DNA of 64,000 nt, taken from positions 4,166,501 to 4,230,500 of the forward strand of contig NZ_JACHJW010000001.1 of NCBI RefSeq assembly GCF_014203835.1, written 5' to 3'. This stretch comes from Micromonospora polyrhachis. GTDB taxonomy: Bacteria > Actinomycetota > Actinomycetes > Mycobacteriales > Micromonosporaceae. Below are positions 46,101 through 55,761 of this stretch, piece after piece (the first letter of the stretch is position 1; every line of letters starts with the position of its first letter). The notes under the pieces are model-generated. The model saw only the letters and a list, made by a program, of their open reading frames with translations. It searched no databases and was not told the origin of the DNA. The translations under genes were made by a program, and so were the position numbers.

Positions 46101-49100
46101 GCCGGTGACCAGGGGCCGCTCTTCAGCTACCAGGCCGATCCGGTCACCGGCGGCGCGACCACGGCCGGCAACTACACCCCGGCGCTCTACCTCGGCACCA
46201 GCGGCAAGCTGCGCGGGCAGTTCTGGGACAACAGCATCAACCCGATCACCACCAGCGGCTCGGTGGCCGACGGGCAGTGGCACCACGTGGTGCTCACCGC
46301 GGCCGGCAACAAGCAGTGGATGTACCTGGACGGCGCGCTTGTCGGCACCAAGACCGGCGCGATCCAGACCATCAACGCCTACAGCACGGCGAACATGTAC
46401 CTCGGGGCCGGGTTCCTCGGCGGTGCCTGGCCCGACCAGCCGCACTACACCGGTGGCACGGAGAACACCGGCCACGCCGCGTACCTCAAGGGAACGGTCA
46501 GCGACGCGGCGCTCTTCGACCGGTCGCTGACCGCCGACGAGGTGGCCACCATCCACGCCACCGCGACGAAGGTGGCCCGCCCGCTGACCTCGGTGGTGCG
46601 GCCCTCGGGCAACCCGTCAGCCACCATCGCGTACGACAGCGCCACCGGCACGGTCACCCAGGTCACCGACGCCAACGGCGGGGTCTGGAAGCTGAACCGG
46701 GCGACGGTCTCCGGCTCCAGCCAGGTGTACGCCGGCACGGTGCTCTCCGGTGGCCCGGCCGACTACTGGCGGCTCGGCGAGACCGGCACCACCGATGCCA
46801 TCAACGAGGTCAACGGCAGCACGGCCACCCACAACGCGGTGACCCTCGGTACGACCGGCGGCCCGTTCGGCGACGCCTCGGTGGCCACCTTCGACGGCAC
46901 CTCGTCGTATCTCAAGCTGGCCGACGGGTATGTGCCGACGAGCGGTCCGCACTCGATCAGCCTCTGGTTCCGTACGACGAGCGGCAACCGGACGTTGTTC
47001 AGCTACCAGGCCGACCCGATCAGCAAGACGTCCACCCCGCTGGGCTACACCCCGGCGCTCTACATCGGTGCCAGCGGCAAGCTGCACGGCCAGTTCTACC
47101 GCTCCAGCAGCGGCATGTTCAGCAGTGAGGCCAGCGTCGCCGACGGACAGTGGCACCACGTGGTGCTGGCCGCCGGTACGACCAGTCAGTCGCTGTACCT
47201 CGACGGGGAACTGGTCGACACCAAGGCGTCCACGGTCGGGCACACCGGCCAGAACCAGGTCTACGTGGGTGCCGGCTTCCTCGGTGGCGTCTGGCCCGAC
47301 CAGACGCTGAACAACACCGGCACCAACACCGGCTACCCCACCTACTTCCAGGGCGACATCGCCGAGGTGGCGTTCTACCGCACCCAGTTGTCGGAGGCCC
47401 AGGCGGCGGCGCAGTTCGAGGCGCGGGGCGAGACGGCGGGCGTACCGGCGAAGACGGTGACGGTGACCGATCCGGGCGGCCGGACACTGGCCAACGTCTA
47501 CGACGTGGCCACCGGTCGACAGGTCGCCGAGACCGACGCGCTGGGCAACCAGACGCAGTACGGCTACGACGTGCGGGGCTTCCTGCGTACGGTGATCGAC
47601 CCGAATGGCAACGTCACCACCACCGAGCACGACGTGCGGGGCAACATCGTCTCCCACACCACCTGCCAGGACCGGACGGCCAGCCGGTGCTCGACGGTGT
47701 ACTTCACGTACTACCCGGACGCGACCAGCACCGCGCTCACGCCCGACCCGCGTAACGACGTCCTGCTCACCGTCCGGGATGGCCGGTCGGCGTCGGCCAC
47801 CGACAACACCTACCTGACCACGTACGCCTACGACGCGAAGGGCAACCGGATCTCGACCACCGACCCGTTGGGGCGGGTGACCCGGACCGCGTACACCGAC
47901 GGCACCACCGTGCCGGCCCTCGACGGCGGGTACGCCCCGGCCGGACTGCCGATGACGGTGACCACGCCCGGCGGGGCGGTGCAGTCGGTCGGCTACTACG
48001 CCAGTGGTGACGTGGCGAAGGTGACCGACCCGGTCGGGAAGGTCACCACCTACCGCTACGACGGGCTCGGCCGGGCGGTGACCGAGACCGAGACGACCGA
48101 CACCTTCCCGGCCGGTCTGGTGACCACCTACGAGTACGACAAGCTGGACCGGTTGGTGAAACGGACCGACCCGGCGACCACCAACCGGGTCACCGGGGCG
48201 GTGCACACCCCGGTCACCACGACGGTGTACGACGCCGACGGGCTGGTCGTGACGCAGACGATCGCCGACCTGACCGGCGGCGACGCGTCCCGGACGGAGA
48301 AGACGACCTACAACGCGTACGGGCAGCAGACCAGCACGACCGACGCCACCGGCAAGACCACCCGGTTCGAGTACGACGCGTACGGCAACCCGATCAAGGA
48401 ACTCGACGCCGACGGCGGTGAGATCCGGTCCAGCTACGACGCGACGGGCAACCTGCTCACCTCGACGCTGGTCGGCTACGTCGGTGACCCCAACGATCCC
48501 GGCCCCGCGACCGACCTGATCGTGGAGTCCCGCAGTTACGACCCGGCCGGTCGGCTGGCCGCTCAGACCGACGCCATGGGCTGGGTGACCGCCTTCACCT
48601 ACACCGACAACGGTCTGACCGCGAAGGTGGTCCGGAAGGACCCGGCGACCGGGGCGTCGTTCGTGGTCCAGGAGGACAGCTACGACGGGGCCGGCAACCT
48701 GGTCTCGCGGAAGACCCAGAACGGCACCTCCACCACCACGTACGCCGTCGATGCCGCCGGTCGACCGACCTCCTCCACGCTGGACCCGACCGGCCTGAAG
48801 CGGACTCTCAGCTACAACTACTCGCGCGACGACAACCTGGTGGCCGAGACGCTCTCGGACCCGACGGGTGAGCTTGCCAGGTCCGAGACGATGTACGACC
48901 CGATGGGCCGGGTCGTCACCGAGACGACGCACAACTCGCTGATGACCCCGGTCGGCCGCTGGCGGCTCAACCAGACCACCGGCGCCACGGCGAAGGACAC
49001 GGCGGGCAACAACCCGGCCGCCGCCACGGACGTCACCTGGAGCACCGAGCGGGGCGGCGCGGCGACCTTCAACGGCACCAGCTCCTACCTGGCCACGGAC

Positions 49101-52100
49101 AGTCCGGCGGTGGACAGCGCGCGGAGCTTCACCGTCGCGGCCTGGGTGAAGCTCACCGACAACACCGCCCGACGCAAGGTGCTCGCCACCGTCGGGGAGC
49201 AGCAGAGTTCGTTCGAGCTGCGCTACGACAACTCGAACAACCGTTGGCGGTTCGTCATGAAGTACGCCGACGTGCCGGACGCCGGTGGTACGGCGGCGAA
49301 CTCGACCAGCGTGCCGGCGCTGAACACCTGGACCCACCTGGCCGGCGTCTACGACGCGACGACCGGTGCGTTGAGCCTCTATGTCAACGGGGTGAAGGAG
49401 GGCAGCTCGGCGCACGTCACGCCGTTCACCACCCAGGGGCCGCTGCTCATCGGTGCCGGCATCTACAACGCCGAGCGGGGTGACTACTGGAAGGGTGGCA
49501 TCAGCGATGTTCAGGCGTACTCCCGGGTGCTGACCGCAGCCGAGATCGGCAAGGTGCATGCCGGCACCGCGCCGGCGGCCGACGCGGGCGTGATCCGGAC
49601 CAGCTACAAGCTGGACGCCGACGGCCTGACCCGGGCGATGACCGACCCGAATGGCAACGTCACCAACTACGACTACGACGAGGCCGGTCGGCCGACCGTC
49701 GTCGTCGGCCCGGCGGTGCAGAGTGAGCCCAACGGTGGCGCGGCGGCGCTGGTGCGGCCGATTTCGTACACCGGTTACGACACCTTCGGCATGGAGGTGG
49801 AGTCCCGGGACCCGAACGGCAACGTGGTCGTCAGCGAGTACGACGCGGAGGGGCGTGAGGTAGCCACCCGGATGCCCAGCTACACGCCGCCGGGCTCGAC
49901 CACTCCGATCACGCCGGTGACCACCAACGCCTACGACGCGCTGGGGCAGTTGACCAGCAGCACCGACGCGCTGGGTCGGATCACCCGGTACGCCTACGAC
50001 CAGTTCGGTCGGGTCAGCAAGGTCACCGACCCGAACCAGGGGGTGACCAGCTACACCTACGACCCGCTGGGCGACCAGTTGTCGATGACCGACCCGACCG
50101 GGGCGAAGTCCACCGCCACCTACGACTACCTGGGCAACCAGCTCACCACCACGGACGTGGTGCGGCAGACCGGGGCGGCGTACACCACGCGGTACACGTA
50201 TGGCACCAACGGCTTGCTGGCGTCGGTGAAGACGCCGGCGGGTGCGACGACCTCGATGACCTACAACGCGGCCGGTGAGACGCTGTCGGTCACCGACGCG
50301 GCGAACAACCGGACCACCTACACCTACAACGGGTCCGGTGAGCAGACCCGGATCACCCAGCCGGACGGCACCTACCACACCACCGAGTACGACATGGCCG
50401 GCCGGGAGACCGCCGAGAAGACGTATTCCGCCACGGGCACGCTGTTGCAGAGCGAGTCGGACCGGTACGACCCGGCCGGCAACATCATCGCCAGCACCGA
50501 CGCCCGGGGCAGCACCACCACGTTCACCTACGACCCCACCGGCCTGGTCACCTCTGCGGTGCAGCCGATCAGCGGCTCGGATTCGATCACCACCTCGTTC
50601 GGCTACGACGCGGGCGGTAACCAGACCCGGTTCACCGACGGTCGGGGGCACTCGTACCTGACCACGTACAACACGTGGAACCTGCCGGAGTCCCAGATCG
50701 ATCCGGCCACCACCACGTACCGGAACCTGGCTGACCGGTCGTTCACCGTGGCGTACAACGCGGCCGGTGACCAGACCCGGGCGTTCCTGCCCGGCGGGGT
50801 CACCCTCGACTACGAGTACGACGTCAACGGCAACCTGATCCGGCAGAGCGGCGCGGGTGCGGAGGTGACGACCGGCGACCGGAGCTTCGGCTACGACATC
50901 GGCGGCCGGGTCACCTCGGCGACGACGCCGGCCGGAACGAACACGTTCACCTACGACGACCGGGACATGCTGCTGTCGACCAGTGGCCCGTCCGGCTCGT
51001 CGTCGTTCACCTACACCGCCGACGGGTTGCTCGCCTCGCGGACCGACGCGGCCGGGACGACGTCGTACGACTACGACCCGGCCGGTCGCCTCGCCCTGCT
51101 CGTCAACGCCACGGCGGGGGTGCGGGCCGTCTACGCCTACGACAACATGTCGCAGGTCAAGACCATCACGTACGGATCGGGCGGCGGCACCCGCACCTTC
51201 GGCTACGACCCGCTGCACCGGCTCGTCACCGACGAGGTGAAGTCCGCTGCCGGTGCCACCGTCGGAAAGATCACCTACGGGTACGACGCGAACGGGAACG
51301 AGACGTCGAAGACCACCAGTGGTTTCGCCGGCTCGGCCAGCAACACCTACACCTACGACCTCGCCGACCGGCTGACCTCGTGGAGCACCGGCAGCACCAC
51401 GACCGTCTACGCGTACGACAAGTCGGGCAACCGGGTGCAGGTCGGCGACCGGCTGTTCAGCTACGACGAGCGCAACCAGTTGGTCGGTGACAACAAGGGC
51501 ACCACCTATCGGTACACCGCCCGGGGCACCCTCGCGGCGACGGTCGGTGGTGGCGAGACACTGGCCACGAAGACCGATGCGTTCGGGCAGATCCGCAGCC
51601 AGGGGGTCGGCGGATCCGGCGCGGAGACGTACGACTACGACGCGCTGGGGCGGGTGCTCCGGGCGGGCTTCTCCTACAGCGGGGCCGGTAACGACCTGGC
51701 CGGTGACGGTACCGCCGTCTACACCCGCGACCCGGAGGCCGACCTGGTCGGCGAGATGGCCGGCGGGACGAAGCGGATCGCCTGGACCGACCAGCACGAC
51801 GATGTGGTCGGCCAACTCGACCCGACGGCGGCCACCATGGCCGGCTCGACGACCTACGACCCGCTCGGCCGGGTGCTGGCCACCAGCGGCATGATCGGGA
51901 ATCTCGGCTACCAGTCGGAGTGGACCGACCGGCTGACCGGGCGGGTCAACATGCTGACCCGCTGGTACAACACCGACACCGGCCAGTTCGACACCCGGGA
52001 CAACGCCGAGGTCGACCCGGTGCCGGACGCGGTCGCCGCGAACCGGTTCGCCTATGCCGACGACAACCCGATGACGGTGACCGACCCGGACGGCGAGTGG

Positions 52101-53813
52101 GGAATCAAGAGCCTCGTCAAGAAGGTCAAGAAGGCCGCCAAGCGGGTCGTCAAGACCGTCAAGAAGACCGTGAAGAAGGTCGCCAAGAAGGTCAAGAAGG
52201 CGGTCAAGAAGGTCGTCCACAAGGTCCGCAAGGCGGTGAAAAAGGTCAAGAAGGCGGTGTCCCGCGCGTACCACAAGGTCAAGAAGGCGGTGGTGAAGAA
52301 GTACAAACAGGTACGCAAGTGGGTGTCCCACAAGGTCGCCAAGGTCAAGCAAAAGGTCAAACGGATCTACAACAAGGTCAAACAGGCCGGTAAGGCGGTG
52401 GTGGCCAAGGCCAGCCGGGCGATCAAGAAGACCGTCAACAAGGTCAAGGACGCCTACCACGCCTCCGCGAAGTGGGTGAAGGACCACAAGAACGCGATCC
52501 TGGAGGTCGCGGCGATCGGAGCCGGAATCGTCGCCGGCCTGGCCTGTACGGCGGCGACCGCCGGAGTGGGCGCGGTTGCCTGCATGGTCGGCGCGGCAGC
52601 GGTGATCAACGTGGCCAAGGACGCCGCGCAGGGTGACATCGACGACCTCGGGGACGTACTGGGCTCCGCCGGCACCGGTGCCCTCCAGGGCCTGATGGGC
52701 GGGGTCGGCGGTGCGATCGGTGGCCGGTTGGCGGCCGGGGTCACCAGCAAGCTGGGCGGACTCGCCGGTTCCTTCGTCGGACGTTCCGCAGGCGGTGCCA
52801 TCAGCGGCGGGGTGGGCGACGCGGTGAGCCAGTTCATGCTCACCGGACACGTCGACGCCAGCGGTGTGGTGGTGAGTGCCGGGATCGGCGCGGTCTTCGG
52901 TGGCTTTGCCAAGGGCGGTGCCTCGCGCCGGGGCCCACCGGACTCGGACGGGGCACCACGGGGCAACGGCAGTGGCTGTACGCACAGCTTCGACCCGAAC
53001 ACCCGGGTCCTGATGGCCGACGGCTCGACCCGACCGATCAAGGATGTCAACGTCGGTGACCGGGTCAAGGCGACCGACCCGACGACCGGGGTGACGAGCG
53101 CTCGCAAGGTCGAGGCACTGCACCTCAACCGCGATGCGGACCTCACCGATGTCACGGTGACCGGTAACGGGCGCACCACGACCCTGCACACCACTCAGCA
53201 CCACCCGTTCTGGGACCAGTCGGTCAAGCAGTGGCGCAACGCCGCCGACCTGAAGGCCAACTCGTCGATCCTGGTGGACCCGTCCGGCACGACCCAGCGG
53301 GTCACCAAGGTCCGCAACTTCGTCGGCGACCGCTACATGCGGGACCTCACCGTCGCCAACGACCACACCTACTACGTTCTCGCCGCCAGCGCGCCGGTCC
53401 TGGTGCACAACTGCCCGGCCGGCGGCGACGGCGGTGGCAGTGGCGGCGGTGGCGGTGGCCGAGGCAACGGTGGTGGCGGCCGGGCCGACGACGACAACCC
53501 GTACAGCAACTGGGACGACATCCACGGCGGGCCGGACCTCAACCGCCGCCCAGGTGGGGTGGAGGAAGGCGAGGCCGGTGAGCGGCTGCGCCGCCGGCAG
53601 GCCCAGGACCGTACGTCGGAGGAGAGCGAGGCGCGGGCCAAGACCGCAAACGCCACGTCGGCCGTAGCCAAGGACGTCGGAAAGATCGTCAACAACGGCT
53701 CCTCGCACGCCAACGATCCGATCTCGTCGGTCGCCGTGACCGCGGTCTTCGTCGGCACCGCGATCCGTAGAGGCTGGAAGAACTGGCGCAACAACCGGCG
53801 CGGCGGCGGATAG
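43179..53813 (+). CDS. Giant RHS/YD-repeat polymorphic toxin with LamG, HINT and unknown C-terminal tip
   Basis: 3544 residues from ATG 43179. Order: basic N-terminus and signal peptide (about 19-50); a beta-rich pre-domain and DNRLRE-like domain (about 365-540); an RHS entry region (about 645-790); LamG 1 (about 895-1128) and LamG 2 (about 1191-1411), close copies of each other; YD repeats; LamG 3 (about 1925-2128); many more YD repeats; the RHS core end (DRLTGRVNMLTRWYNTDTGQF..., about 2891-2975); a 130-residue Lys/Val-rich segment; a Gly-rich hydrophobic segment (about 3105-3250); a pretoxin HINT domain from Cys3267 (CTHSFDPNTRVLMADGSTRP) with HTTQHHPFW to VHN-Cys3412; then a 133-residue tip. 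HINT self-cleavage would release the tip inside the RHS shell or into a target cell. No immunity gene follows. Confidence 0.93.
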   Translation: MGGYQQYGRRPGKQAAGGRTRRIAIVTAAVMLLSFVTPTKAEPGPDPFPLGWLWSALRTARAAAAPLITGLPVQPWGAKRGPETASYADTRAGRGNGLLPGRGIGAVEAYEPPTRQRGHASVTPSLGDDASFSPTKSRRVADAASATSDLYANPDGSYTRKVHELPVNYKRTDGKWTPIDPNLSRSADGRYRQRANSVGLDFAPRADDTNLATVEVDAGHAVSYALAGAAKVAPVVTGDTVTYANAMPGVDLRFESRATEVKEFIVLRSADAPTSYVFPMRLRGLTPKLAADGSVTLHDRKGAVRATIPAGYMEDSRFDPQTGAFTRSYGVRYELVNAGGPALKVTIDAGWLRDPARVFPVTVDPTTNFGNTGDTYAYSSQPGNHGSEDELLAGTWNGSAKAHSFMHFNNFALAYGGSKLSAVSLKIFNSWAGTCTAKPFTVHPITQSWTESGVTSYPGPSFGASIGSVTANPGPACTNTGGNRSIGTWMTVPLTVDTFQSWALGGTNNGLAVSASQTDITQWKRFTSRNGPAGYGPYLQVTYTATPPQVDAQYPPDGHAVSSLTPELLVAAHDPDNSATPLTYNFALYNKAGNKIKESGATSSRSWVVPSGTLAWGQTYHWTVLASDGSLTSSSQTINTLTTPVPQPLITSGLGQNGGQGFEPSVANYTTSATDATIATVGPALSIVRSYNSQDPRVELAFGAGWSSLADTRATEQRDAAGVLQTVVVTYPGGQDVAFGRNTDGSFAPPLGRFATFTAVTGGYRLVDKDGTTYTFTAATGVTGRYGVTSIADAQGRTETFVYDSANRLATIRSAAGRALHLTWSTPTGASTAHVATVVTDPATPGAPETAATWRYGYTGDQLTKVCPPTSTTACTTYTYGTGSLYPTTLMNAAPKSYWRLDERSGTTATSEMLDNQGTDASTYTDVTLGQAGPLPGSTAKAAGFNGTSSLVRLPAQLSGAATNLAVSMWFKANAGDQGPLFSYQADPVTGGATTAGNYTPALYLGTSGKLRGQFWDNSINPITTSGSVADGQWHHVVLTAAGNKQWMYLDGALVGTKTGAIQTINAYSTANMYLGAGFLGGAWPDQPHYTGGTENTGHAAYLKGTVSDAALFDRSLTADEVATIHATATKVARPLTSVVRPSGNPSATIAYDSATGTVTQVTDANGGVWKLNRATVSGSSQVYAGTVLSGGPADYWRLGETGTTDAINEVNGSTATHNAVTLGTTGGPFGDASVATFDGTSSYLKLADGYVPTSGPHSISLWFRTTSGNRTLFSYQADPISKTSTPLGYTPALYIGASGKLHGQFYRSSSGMFSSEASVADGQWHHVVLAAGTTSQSLYLDGELVDTKASTVGHTGQNQVYVGAGFLGGVWPDQTLNNTGTNTGYPTYFQGDIAEVAFYRTQLSEAQAAAQFEARGETAGVPAKTVTVTDPGGRTLANVYDVATGRQVAETDALGNQTQYGYDVRGFLRTVIDPNGNVTTTEHDVRGNIVSHTTCQDRTASRCSTVYFTYYPDATSTALTPDPRNDVLLTVRDGRSASATDNTYLTTYAYDAKGNRISTTDPLGRVTRTAYTDGTTVPALDGGYAPAGLPMTVTTPGGAVQSVGYYASGDVAKVTDPVGKVTTYRYDGLGRAVTETETTDTFPAGLVTTYEYDKLDRLVKRTDPATTNRVTGAVHTPVTTTVYDADGLVVTQTIADLTGGDASRTEKTTYNAYGQQTSTTDATGKTTRFEYDAYGNPIKELDADGGEIRSSYDATGNLLTSTLVGYVGDPNDPGPATDLIVESRSYDPAGRLAAQTDAMGWVTAFTYTDNGLTAKVVRKDPATGASFVVQEDSYDGAGNLVSRKTQNGTSTTTYAVDAAGRPTSSTLDPTGLKRTLSYNYSRDDNLVAETLSDPTGELARSETMYDPMGRVVTETTHNSLMTPVGRWRLNQTTGATAKDTAGNNPAAATDVTWSTERGGAATFNGTSSYLATDSPAVDSARSFTVAAWVKLTDNTARRKVLATVGEQQSSFELRYDNSNNRWRFVMKYADVPDAGGTAANSTSVPALNTWTHLAGVYDATTGALSLYVNGVKEGSSAHVTPFTTQGPLLIGAGIYNAERGDYWKGGISDVQAYSRVLTAAEIGKVHAGTAPAADAGVIRTSYKLDADGLTRAMTDPNGNVTNYDYDEAGRPTVVVGPAVQSEPNGGAAALVRPISYTGYDTFGMEVESRDPNGNVVVSEYDAEGREVATRMPSYTPPGSTTPITPVTTNAYDALGQLTSSTDALGRITRYAYDQFGRVSKVTDPNQGVTSYTYDPLGDQLSMTDPTGAKSTATYDYLGNQLTTTDVVRQTGAAYTTRYTYGTNGLLASVKTPAGATTSMTYNAAGETLSVTDAANNRTTYTYNGSGEQTRITQPDGTYHTTEYDMAGRETAEKTYSATGTLLQSESDRYDPAGNIIASTDARGSTTTFTYDPTGLVTSAVQPISGSDSITTSFGYDAGGNQTRFTDGRGHSYLTTYNTWNLPESQIDPATTTYRNLADRSFTVAYNAAGDQTRAFLPGGVTLDYEYDVNGNLIRQSGAGAEVTTGDRSFGYDIGGRVTSATTPAGTNTFTYDDRDMLLSTSGPSGSSSFTYTADGLLASRTDAAGTTSYDYDPAGRLALLVNATAGVRAVYAYDNMSQVKTITYGSGGGTRTFGYDPLHRLVTDEVKSAAGATVGKITYGYDANGNETSKTTSGFAGSASNTYTYDLADRLTSWSTGSTTTVYAYDKSGNRVQVGDRLFSYDERNQLVGDNKGTTYRYTARGTLAATVGGGETLATKTDAFGQIRSQGVGGSGAETYDYDALGRVLRAGFSYSGAGNDLAGDGTAVYTRDPEADLVGEMAGGTKRIAWTDQHDDVVGQLDPTAATMAGSTTYDPLGRVLATSGMIGNLGYQSEWTDRLTGRVNMLTRWYNTDTGQFDTRDNAEVDPVPDAVAANRFAYADDNPMTVTDPDGEWGIKSLVKKVKKAAKRVVKTVKKTVKKVAKKVKKAVKKVVHKVRKAVKKVKKAVSRAYHKVKKAVVKKYKQVRKWVSHKVAKVKQKVKRIYNKVKQAGKAVVAKASRAIKKTVNKVKDAYHASAKWVKDHKNAILEVAAIGAGIVAGLACTAATAGVGAVACMVGAAAVINVAKDAAQGDIDDLGDVLGSAGTGALQGLMGGVGGAIGGRLAAGVTSKLGGLAGSFVGRSAGGAISGGVGDAVSQFMLTGHVDASGVVVSAGIGAVFGGFAKGGASRRGPPDSDGAPRGNGSGCTHSFDPNTRVLMADGSTRPIKDVNVGDRVKATDPTTGVTSARKVEALHLNRDADLTDVTVTGNGRTTTLHTTQHHPFWDQSVKQWRNAADLKANSSILVDPSGTTQRVTKVRNFVGDRYMRDLTVANDHTYYVLAASAPVLVHNCPAGGDGGGSGGGGGGRGNGGGGRADDDNPYSNWDDIHGGPDLNRRPGGVEEGEAGERLRRRQAQDRTSEESEARAKTANATSAVAKDVGKIVNNGSSHANDPISSVAVTAVFVGTAIRRGWKNWRNNRRGGG

Positions 53814-53823
53814 CCATCGGGGC

Positions 53824-53857
53824 CGGCGGCTGACGGGCTCCGGCCCGTCAGCCGCCG
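53824..53857. terminator. Bidirectional terminator between RHS and ABC genes
   Basis: CGGCGGCTGACGGG (53824-53837) pairs exactly with 53844-53857 over a 6-base loop, between convergent genes. No T-run. Confidence 0.85.
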
Positions 53858-53868
53858 ACCAGGACGGA

Positions 53869-55761
53869 TCAGACCAGCGAGTCGCGCCACTGTTGGTGCA
53901 GGGCCGCGTACCGGCCGCCCTCGGAGACGAGGGCGGCCGGCGGACCGTCCTCGACGATTCGACCCGCATCGAGCACCAGCACCCGATCGGCGATCTCCAC
54001 GGTGGACAACCGATGGGCGATCACGATCGCGGTCCGGTCGGCGAGGATGGAGCGCAGCGCCCGCTGGACCATTCGCTCGCTCGGTACGTCCAGCGATGAG
54101 GTGGCCTCGTCCAGGATCAGCACCGCCGGGTCGGCGAGGAACGCCCGGGCGAAGGCGACCAACTGCCGTTGGCCGGCGGAGAGCCGGCCACCCCGTCGGT
54201 GCACGTCGGTCGCGTAGCCCTCGGGCAGGTCGGCGATGAACTCGTGCGCACCGATGGCCCGAGCCGCCGTCATCACCTCGTCGTCGGTCGCGTCCGGCCG
54301 CCCGAACCGGATGTTGTCGGCGATGGAGCCGGCGAAGAGATGGTTCTCCTGGGTGACCATCACCACCGTGCGGCGTAGCTCGGCGTCGGCGACATCCCGC
54401 AGGTCGACATCGTCGAGGGTGACCGTCCCCGTGGTCGGGTCGTAGAAGCGGGCGACCAGCTTGGCCAGGGTCGACTTGCCGGCCCCGGTGGCCCCGACCA
54501 GCGCCACGGTCTGCCCGGCCGGCACCCGTAGGGCCAGTTCCGGCAGGATCAGCGCGTCCCGTCGGTAACCGAAGGAGACGTCGCGGAACTCGACCGCGCC
54601 CCGCCGTTGCTCGGCGCTGGCGGCGGGCAGCGGTATCGGTCGATCCGGTTCTGGCACCGCCGGTTTTTCGTCCAGTACGCCGGCCAGCTTCTCCAGCGCC
54701 GCGGTGGCCGACTGGAGGGAGTTGTAGAACTGGCTCAACTCCTGCATCGGCTCGAAGAACCGGCGCAGGTAGAGCAGGAAGGCGGCCAGTACGCCGATCT
54801 CGGCATGGCCGTTGAGTACCCGGTATCCGCCGTAGGTCAGCACCACCGCGATGGTCACGTTGCCGATCAGTTTGATCGCGGGGGAGTAGGTGGCGATCAG
54901 ACGGAAGGCCCGCAGGTTGGCCCGCCGGTAGTCGTCGTTGACCGTGGCGAAGATGCGCTGGTTACGCGGCTCGCGGCGGAACGCCTGGACCGCCCGGATA
55001 CCGCCCAGCGACTCCACGAAGTGGACGATCACCAGGGCGACCGCTTCCCGGGTACGGCGGTAGGCGTGCCCGGAGGCGCGGGCGAACCAGCGGGACAACC
55101 AGAGCAGGAACGGGAACGCCATCAGGGTGACCGCCGCCAGCGGCAGATCCAGCCAGAGCAGGATGCCGGCGACCGAGACGATCGACAGCCCGGCCAGGAC
55201 CAGGTCGTCTATGCCGCCGTCGACCAGTTCGGCGATGGAGTCCATGTCGCTGGTCAGTCGGGCGATGACCCGACCCGAGGTGTAGCGCTCGTGGAAGTCG
55301 ACGGAGAGACGCAGGAAGTAGTCGTACACCCGTTTCCGGAGGTCGAACAGGATGGCCTGACCCACCCGGGCGGAGAGGATGAGGAAACCACGCTTACTGG
55401 CGTACTCGATGACCGAGGCGGCGAGGAACACGGTGGCGATCGCCACCAGCGGTCCCGCATCGCCGTCCCGCAACGGCGGGATGGCCCGGTCGATGCCGAG
55501 CATCACCAGGTACGGGCCGGCCATGCCGGCTGCGTTCTGCAACAGCAGCAACACCACGGTCACCGCGATCAGCCGGCGGTGCGGCCGTAGCACCGAGCCG
55601 AGCAACTGCCGGCTTCGGCCCCGTAACCGGGCGAGCGCCGGTGCGGTGTCCACCTCGGCGGTGCTGCGTTCGGCGTCCGGATCCGTGGCGATCCCGCGCC
55701 ATCGCCGGTCCTCCGACGCGTCGCCGCCGCGCGGGCGGCCGGCTGCCGGTCCAGAGATCAC
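53869..55761 (-). CDS. ABC exporter half, catalytically competent Walker B, altered signature
   Basis: 630 residues: N-terminal disordered part, six-span type IV exporter domain (about 60-340), ATPase domain with Walker A GATGAGKST, Q-loop, signature LSAGQRQ (instead of LSGGQ) and Walker B ILDEATSSLD with its catalytic Glu. Start overlaps the upstream exporter gene by 4 bp. With that partner it forms a heterodimer. Substrate unknown (lipids, peptides or drugs). An RHS gene converges on it but nothing ties the two functionally. Confidence 0.94.
   Translation of the reverse strand: MISGPAAGRPRGGDASEDRRWRGIATDPDAERSTAEVDTAPALARLRGRSRQLLGSVLRPHRRLIAVTVVLLLLQNAAGMAGPYLVMLGIDRAIPPLRDGDAGPLVAIATVFLAASVIEYASKRGFLILSARVGQAILFDLRKRVYDYFLRLSVDFHERYTSGRVIARLTSDMDSIAELVDGGIDDLVLAGLSIVSVAGILLWLDLPLAAVTLMAFPFLLWLSRWFARASGHAYRRTREAVALVIVHFVESLGGIRAVQAFRREPRNQRIFATVNDDYRRANLRAFRLIATYSPAIKLIGNVTIAVVLTYGGYRVLNGHAEIGVLAAFLLYLRRFFEPMQELSQFYNSLQSATAALEKLAGVLDEKPAVPEPDRPIPLPAASAEQRRGAVEFRDVSFGYRRDALILPELALRVPAGQTVALVGATGAGKSTLAKLVARFYDPTTGTVTLDDVDLRDVADAELRRTVVMVTQENHLFAGSIADNIRFGRPDATDDEVMTAARAIGAHEFIADLPEGYATDVHRRGGRLSAGQRQLVAFARAFLADPAVLILDEATSSLDVPSERMVQRALRSILADRTAIVIAHRLSTVEIADRVLVLDAGRIVEDGPPAALVSEGGRYAALHQQWRDSLV

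Noticed and set aside
46617-53969. A 2450-codon open frame antisense to the RHS gene
   Set aside because: Composed of Arg/Gly/Val/His-rich low-complexity sequence typical of the antisense frame of high-GC YD repeats; no domains or ribosome site.
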